From contig JAANDG010000063.1 of assembly GCA_036852015.1 (NCBI GenBank), forward strand, positions 334,107 to 398,106: a stretch of 64,000 nt of DNA. Direction: 5' to 3'. A model generated the notes under the pieces. That model was not told where the DNA came from. It worked only from the letters and a program-made list of their open reading frames with translations, and searched no databases. The DNA is from Pelodera strongyloides. Its lineage: Eukaryota > Nematoda > Chromadorea > Rhabditida > Rhabditidae. This document shows positions 60,027 through 64,000 of the stretch, one piece after another. The translations under genes and the position numbers were made by a program. Every line of letters starts with the position of its first letter. The stretch's first letter is position 1.

Positions 60027-62857
60027 ATGACTCCGCCGAAGAGAAGCCGCTTCGCTCTCAGTGCTGCTGCAGTTAGTGAAGGTTGTAAACTGTGAACACC
60101 AAATATGGTCTCAAAGTCTCAACTGTATTGTGGGCTAGTTTATTTTAATATTTTTTATACAACAAGTCTCTTTTGATGATTCGTATCTGTTAGATTATGG
60201 CAGTTGCCAATCTTTAGACTTTAAGCCCATAATATGTGCATATTTAATAGGTGCCGATTGATGGATAGAGTATTCCTTTCTTGATGCAAACTGTTTTTCT
60301 GTCATTCCTGACGTTTACTTGTGACTTCTATTATTGTTACTTTCGGTTTCTTTATCATAGGATTTTGATTTGATTTTTCAATACAATCATATGTTGGACC
60401 TTCTCTTCATCCGGTGTTTGTTATATCTTCCTTGTTTTCCATCTACTTTAGATTTGGCTTTGCCATGTTTGTTAATAAAGAAAGGTTAACGTGTTTGTGT
60501 CCTTGAATTATTGCAGTTTAGCAACTTCTTTTAAATATGCACCGTATTTACTATGTCGCCTGTTTAATACGGACTTTGATAAAATAGTGCACTTGATTAA
60601 GTGAATGCTTACAAAAAGCGCGTGACTTATATATGATAGTATTTAATTGGATAGCTAATTCGACACGCTAAAAGAGCTGCAAGAAGGGATCAGAAATGTT
60701 GTATTCTACGATGTGTTATCTGGTCCAAAGATGTATACAGTAACACAAGAGTATGGATCAAGTTCTATATATGTGAGCGTAAGTCACAGATAAGGATCCA
60801 TAAATAAGAACGTTGACGAGCGAAAATTGTGGTTTCCAGTTCGCGGTGAGGACGAATGTGCGCCCCATTGCATTTTTACACTGGTGCCGTGCGCCTGTAG
60901 GCAGTATATCTAAGTACCGCAACTGCACATGGAGTGCACGAGCAATTCTGAAGTGATGGCCGTTGGATTTTACGTGATTTTTCACACGAAAAAGTATCCG
61001 CCAGAGCTCACGTGCTTATTTACCAGAATTTTGCATTACATTTCATAGAGCGAGTAGCGCAGTACCCAAGAGAAGCTGCTAGGTTCTTCCACTCTTCTAG
61101 CTAGCTATAACAATAACAAGAACGCGGAATCGCGTAACAATATTTTAGAATTTTAGACACCGACATATACTCGCCGCGACGTTGTCGTACTTGGTACTGC
61201 AATTGTATACGGTAACACAGCAGGAAGTGCTCCAGCGATTTTGAAATGTTGCCTATTGGATTCTACGTGATTTTTTACCCTAGAAAAGTTACACGTGTAG
61301 CTTAGGATGCATCATGTTTGTTTGTACGAATCTAAGAACTTCATTTTCGGTACTTTTCTAATCACCTCTAGAAATACAGCCTCCCATGTTTTTGTAACTT
61401 AATGTGTGAGCTTCTAAGCGGCAGAGGTAACTTTTCTGGAGTAAAAAATCACGTAGAATCCAATGGGCCACATTTCTGGACGGTACATAAACTCCCTGCG
61501 GAGCTACCGTAACCCTTTACCATTTATAGTGCCTGCGTACAGTAATTCCTTGGGATAACTTCACAGGAAGCGGTCCATCGAATTTGAAATATGGCTCATT
61601 GGATTCTACGTGATTTTTTTACCCTAGAAAGTTACACGTGTAGTTTATGGTGTAATATAGCTTTTTCAAAGACTCGAGAATCTTCATTTTCAGTACTTCG
61701 CTAGTAACACCTAGAAATTCAGCCTCCCAGGCCCTTGCAATTTACCACGTTAGCAGATAAACTCTGGCACTAATTTTTCTAATGTAAAAAATCACGTAGA
61801 ATCCATTGGACAACATTTCAGGACTGCATATTCATTTCCTGTGGAGTTACAATATCCAACGGAGTTATTTATAGTACCCAAATGCAATAAACCAAGTTCA
61901 ACTTCACAAGAAGTGACGGAAGTGGTCTGAATTGTTGTCCAATGGATTCTACGCGAGTTTTTACATTAGAAAAGTTACCACCAGAGTTTATCTGCTAACA
62001 TGGCAAATTGCAAGGGCCTGGGAGGCTGAATTTCTAGGTGTGACTAGCGAAGTACTGAACATGAAGATTCTCGATACTTTGGAACAGCTATATTTACACC
62101 ATAAACTACAAATGGCACTTTTCAGGAGTAAAAAATCACGTAGAATCCAATGGGCCACATTCCCGGACGGTACATAAACTCCCTGTGCAGCTACCGTAAC
62201 CCTTTACCATTTATGGAGCCAGAGTACAGTATATTCCTTGGGATAACTTCACAGGAAGTGCTCCACCGATTTTGAAATGTTGCCCATTGGATTCTACGTG
62301 ATTTTTTACTCTAGAAAAGTTACCGTCAAAGCTTACAAGCTCACACAGTAATTTACCAGAAATTGAGAGGGTGTTTTTCGTAGGGACATAAGTGAAGTAC
62401 CAAAATTGAAGCTCCTAGATTATTTTAATTCACTATGTTTCATCCTAAACTATGAGCAAAACATTCCTAGTGTAAAAAAATCATTAGAATCCAATGAGCA
62501 ACACTTCACAATCGTTGGTGTGCTCCCCTGCTGTGCTACAGTGCGTTACAGTAAGATCTGTATCTGTATTACGCAATAAGGGAGTGACTTCTATGTCTTT
62601 CACAGAGGGTGAAATGGTTTTATTTTGTGCCCCGTGCTCGGTTCTTTACTTTTTGTTTCAGAGAGTGAGTTGAGCGTTTTGCTCACTCATACTTTCCAGC
62701 GGAGAACTTCGCAGAAACTATACCGGCAAGGATTCAGGACGTCAACACAAACTGCTACAAAATCAAGGCTTCGGACTTCCATTTTCTGAACTTCGAAAGG
62801 AACGAGCAGAAATGGCTACAAATAAAGAAGACCCCAGTTTCTAGACAACGACTTTGA
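60027..62857 (+). CDS. Candidate two-exon gene, 70 aa, unknown
   Basis: Exon 1 (60027-60081) starts MTPPKRSRFALSAAAVSE, 10 bases after an acceptor ACTTTCAG, as in trans-spliced genes, and ends G|GTTGTA. Exon 2 (62700-62857), after CATACTTTCCAG, joins in phase: AENFAETIPARIQDVNTNCY, KIKASDFHFLNFERNEQKWL, QIKKTPVSRQRL and TGA. The start has a basic, nuclear-localisation-like PPKRSR. A different acceptor at 62660 (GTTTCAG) is also in phase but gives a less protein-like frame. The 2.6-kb intron contains the 343-bp satellite. I do not recognise the product; more exons may exist between. Confidence 0.35.
60960..62520. repeat. 343-bp satellite with an inverted pair in each monomer
   Basis: The core ATTGGATTCTACGTGATTTT occurs forward at about 60963, 61255, 61598, 61941 and 62286, and inverted at about 61444, 61785, 62128 and 62473. 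From 61255 the forward-to-forward and inverted-to-inverted spacings are 341-345, and forward-inverted spacings alternate near 187 and 156. Each monomer is thus an imperfect palindrome. Shared inner blocks include CTCCCTGTGCAGCTACCGTA, CCTTGGGATAACTTCACAGG and AGAAATTCAGCCTCCCAGG. Confidence 0.9.
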
Positions 62858-63673
62858 CTGTAGAGTACCAACTATAGACTATATACCACAATGTTTGACT
62901 GTGCTTACAGCCAAAATAACTACAGAAAGTTATTCACAAGGGCTATCAAACAACGCAATTTAGGTTGCACCATAAGCGTACGTGTATGTAGTAAGTAGAA
63001 AATATAAAAAGAGCATGAGTGTGCAAAATCCCTCGCCTAATCTGTTCACTACTGTACGAGGATGTTTACGTGCACTGGACTATTTGTGAGCATAACAGAT
63101 ACAAGCTTTTATAAAAGAGCACATCAATGGAAATAAAAAAATTACGAATCAGATGAAAATGGAAAAACGTGGCAACCTAGGGAAAGCTTAATTAAATGAA
63201 CTGTCTACGAAAGAGGACTTCTCAAACATGCTAAACGAATCTCTTAAATAACTTTTTTGTTAAAAAAAAACCTTGGATCAGAAGAAGCAAAGTGAGAACA
63301 TTGCTATACTAATAAACCGTTATAATTATATTAACAGAAATTGATAGACTGATAACCTGCACAAGCTTTATAGGCCAGAATCAGAAGACGGCCTATCCCA
63401 TTAATGTATTAAGCTTCGCTCGTTGCCATCCACTTTGACGGTGAAAATAAACTTCACCCCGATCCACCGATTCCGATGCATCCGGAAAATGTCCACTGAA
63501 ATTATTATTTGAAATTCACAAGAATGATTAGATCCTAAGTAATCCTAACCGCAATTCGCAATCGCAATTACACATGAACAATTAGCAACCCACTAAACAT
63601 GTGAGGAGGAAGGAAAAGACACCCGTCAGTGGAGAAAACTAATATACACCACCACCACCCTTGAGAAGTCAAC
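62858..63673. other. Intergenic, no feature seen
   Basis: No coding exon or repeat recognised. Confidence 0.4.
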
Positions 63674-63677
63674 ATTA

Positions 63678-63990
63678 AGCGCGTTCGAGATGGGAAAAAG
63701 TTTGTGGAATCCCGAAAAAAACGTTAGAGATGCAAGAGGAAACGTGCATGGAAAAGCAAAAACACCGTAGTGGAATCGTTGTGGGATTATTATTTTTAAC
63801 ACTGCCGGATCCAAAAATCGGCCGTTCGCAGTGGACTCCGACGGTAAGGGCTAAATAGAAGAAAACAAAGCATTACCACTACGGTATCTCCAGTTTTCCA
63901 GCAAGCAAAATTTAAATTTACACTTCCGGTGCCCATCTCGAATGGTTTTTTTCCGGAATTACACAAACTTTTCCCCCTCTCGAAAGCGCC
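63678..63990. mobile_element. Foldback MITE with TTAA target duplication
   Basis: Left arm GCGCGTTCGAGATGGGAAAA to CGAAAAAAACG (63678-63725) pairs with the right arm, which contains CCGGAATTACACAAACTTTT and ends CTCGAAAGCGCC at 63990. TTAA flanks both ends (63674-63677 and 63991-63994). It is 313 bp with no coding capacity. This is the third TTAA-flanked insertion in the window. Confidence 0.75.
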
Positions 63991-64000
63991 TTAAAGCGAA

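Noticed and set aside
1..64000. CRISPR arrays, operon-type ribosome binding sites
   Set aside because: The DNA is nuclear eukaryotic; the tandem arrays have unit sizes and internal structure unlike CRISPR.

Overview
The window is nuclear DNA of a nematode. Direct signs are a perfect 22-nt nematode spliced-leader (SL1) sequence at 15621, genes cut into many small exons with TTTTCAG acceptors, acceptors a few bases upstream of start codons (typical trans-splice sites), and two characteristic nematode genes: a Patched-related (PTR) protein and a RhoGEF of the ECT-2/LET-21 type. Base composition is AT-rich. I cannot name the species; a rhabditid or strongylid is a guess.

Layout. 1-11.4 kb is nested tandem and dispersed repeat DNA with no gene, carrying a TTAA-flanked MITE (8875-9302) and a possible LTR. 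11.4-18.9 kb is an array of partial, decayed copies of a gene for a charged, glycine-rich protein. Within it lies a tandem array (15.6-17.5 kb) whose units contain SL1-like sequences in forward and inverted orientation, plus a truncated LINE. 19.7-20.9 kb holds a broken SAM-methyltransferase gene (minus) and the last two exons of an unidentified plus-strand gene. 21.0-23.1 kb has a probable solo LTR, a truncated duplicate of four ptr exons, and a second copy of the repeat found at the window start.

23.4-43.2 kb is the gene-bearing core. It contains a complete 26-exon ptr gene (minus), a short two-exon secreted-peptide gene (minus), a 20-exon ect-2-like RhoGEF gene (plus) and a 9-exon NADH-cytochrome b5 reductase gene (minus). 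The last two are convergent, with 319 bp between stop codons. Exon phases close without a break in the three large models, although one ptr donor and the first ect-2 exons are less certain.

43.2-64 kb is gene-poor: microsatellites, LINE tails, GC-rich short-unit repeats with a strong hairpin, a 343-bp satellite whose monomers contain an inverted pair, and a TTAA-flanked foldback element. Two phase-compatible exon chains (55.05-57.0 kb, ending in an AT-hook-like tail; 60.03-62.86 kb) suggest small undescribed genes but need transcript support. The core genes do not form a pathway: ECT-2 acts on Rho in cytokinesis and polarity, PTR proteins work in membranes and cuticle or secretion, and the reductase supplies electrons at membranes.
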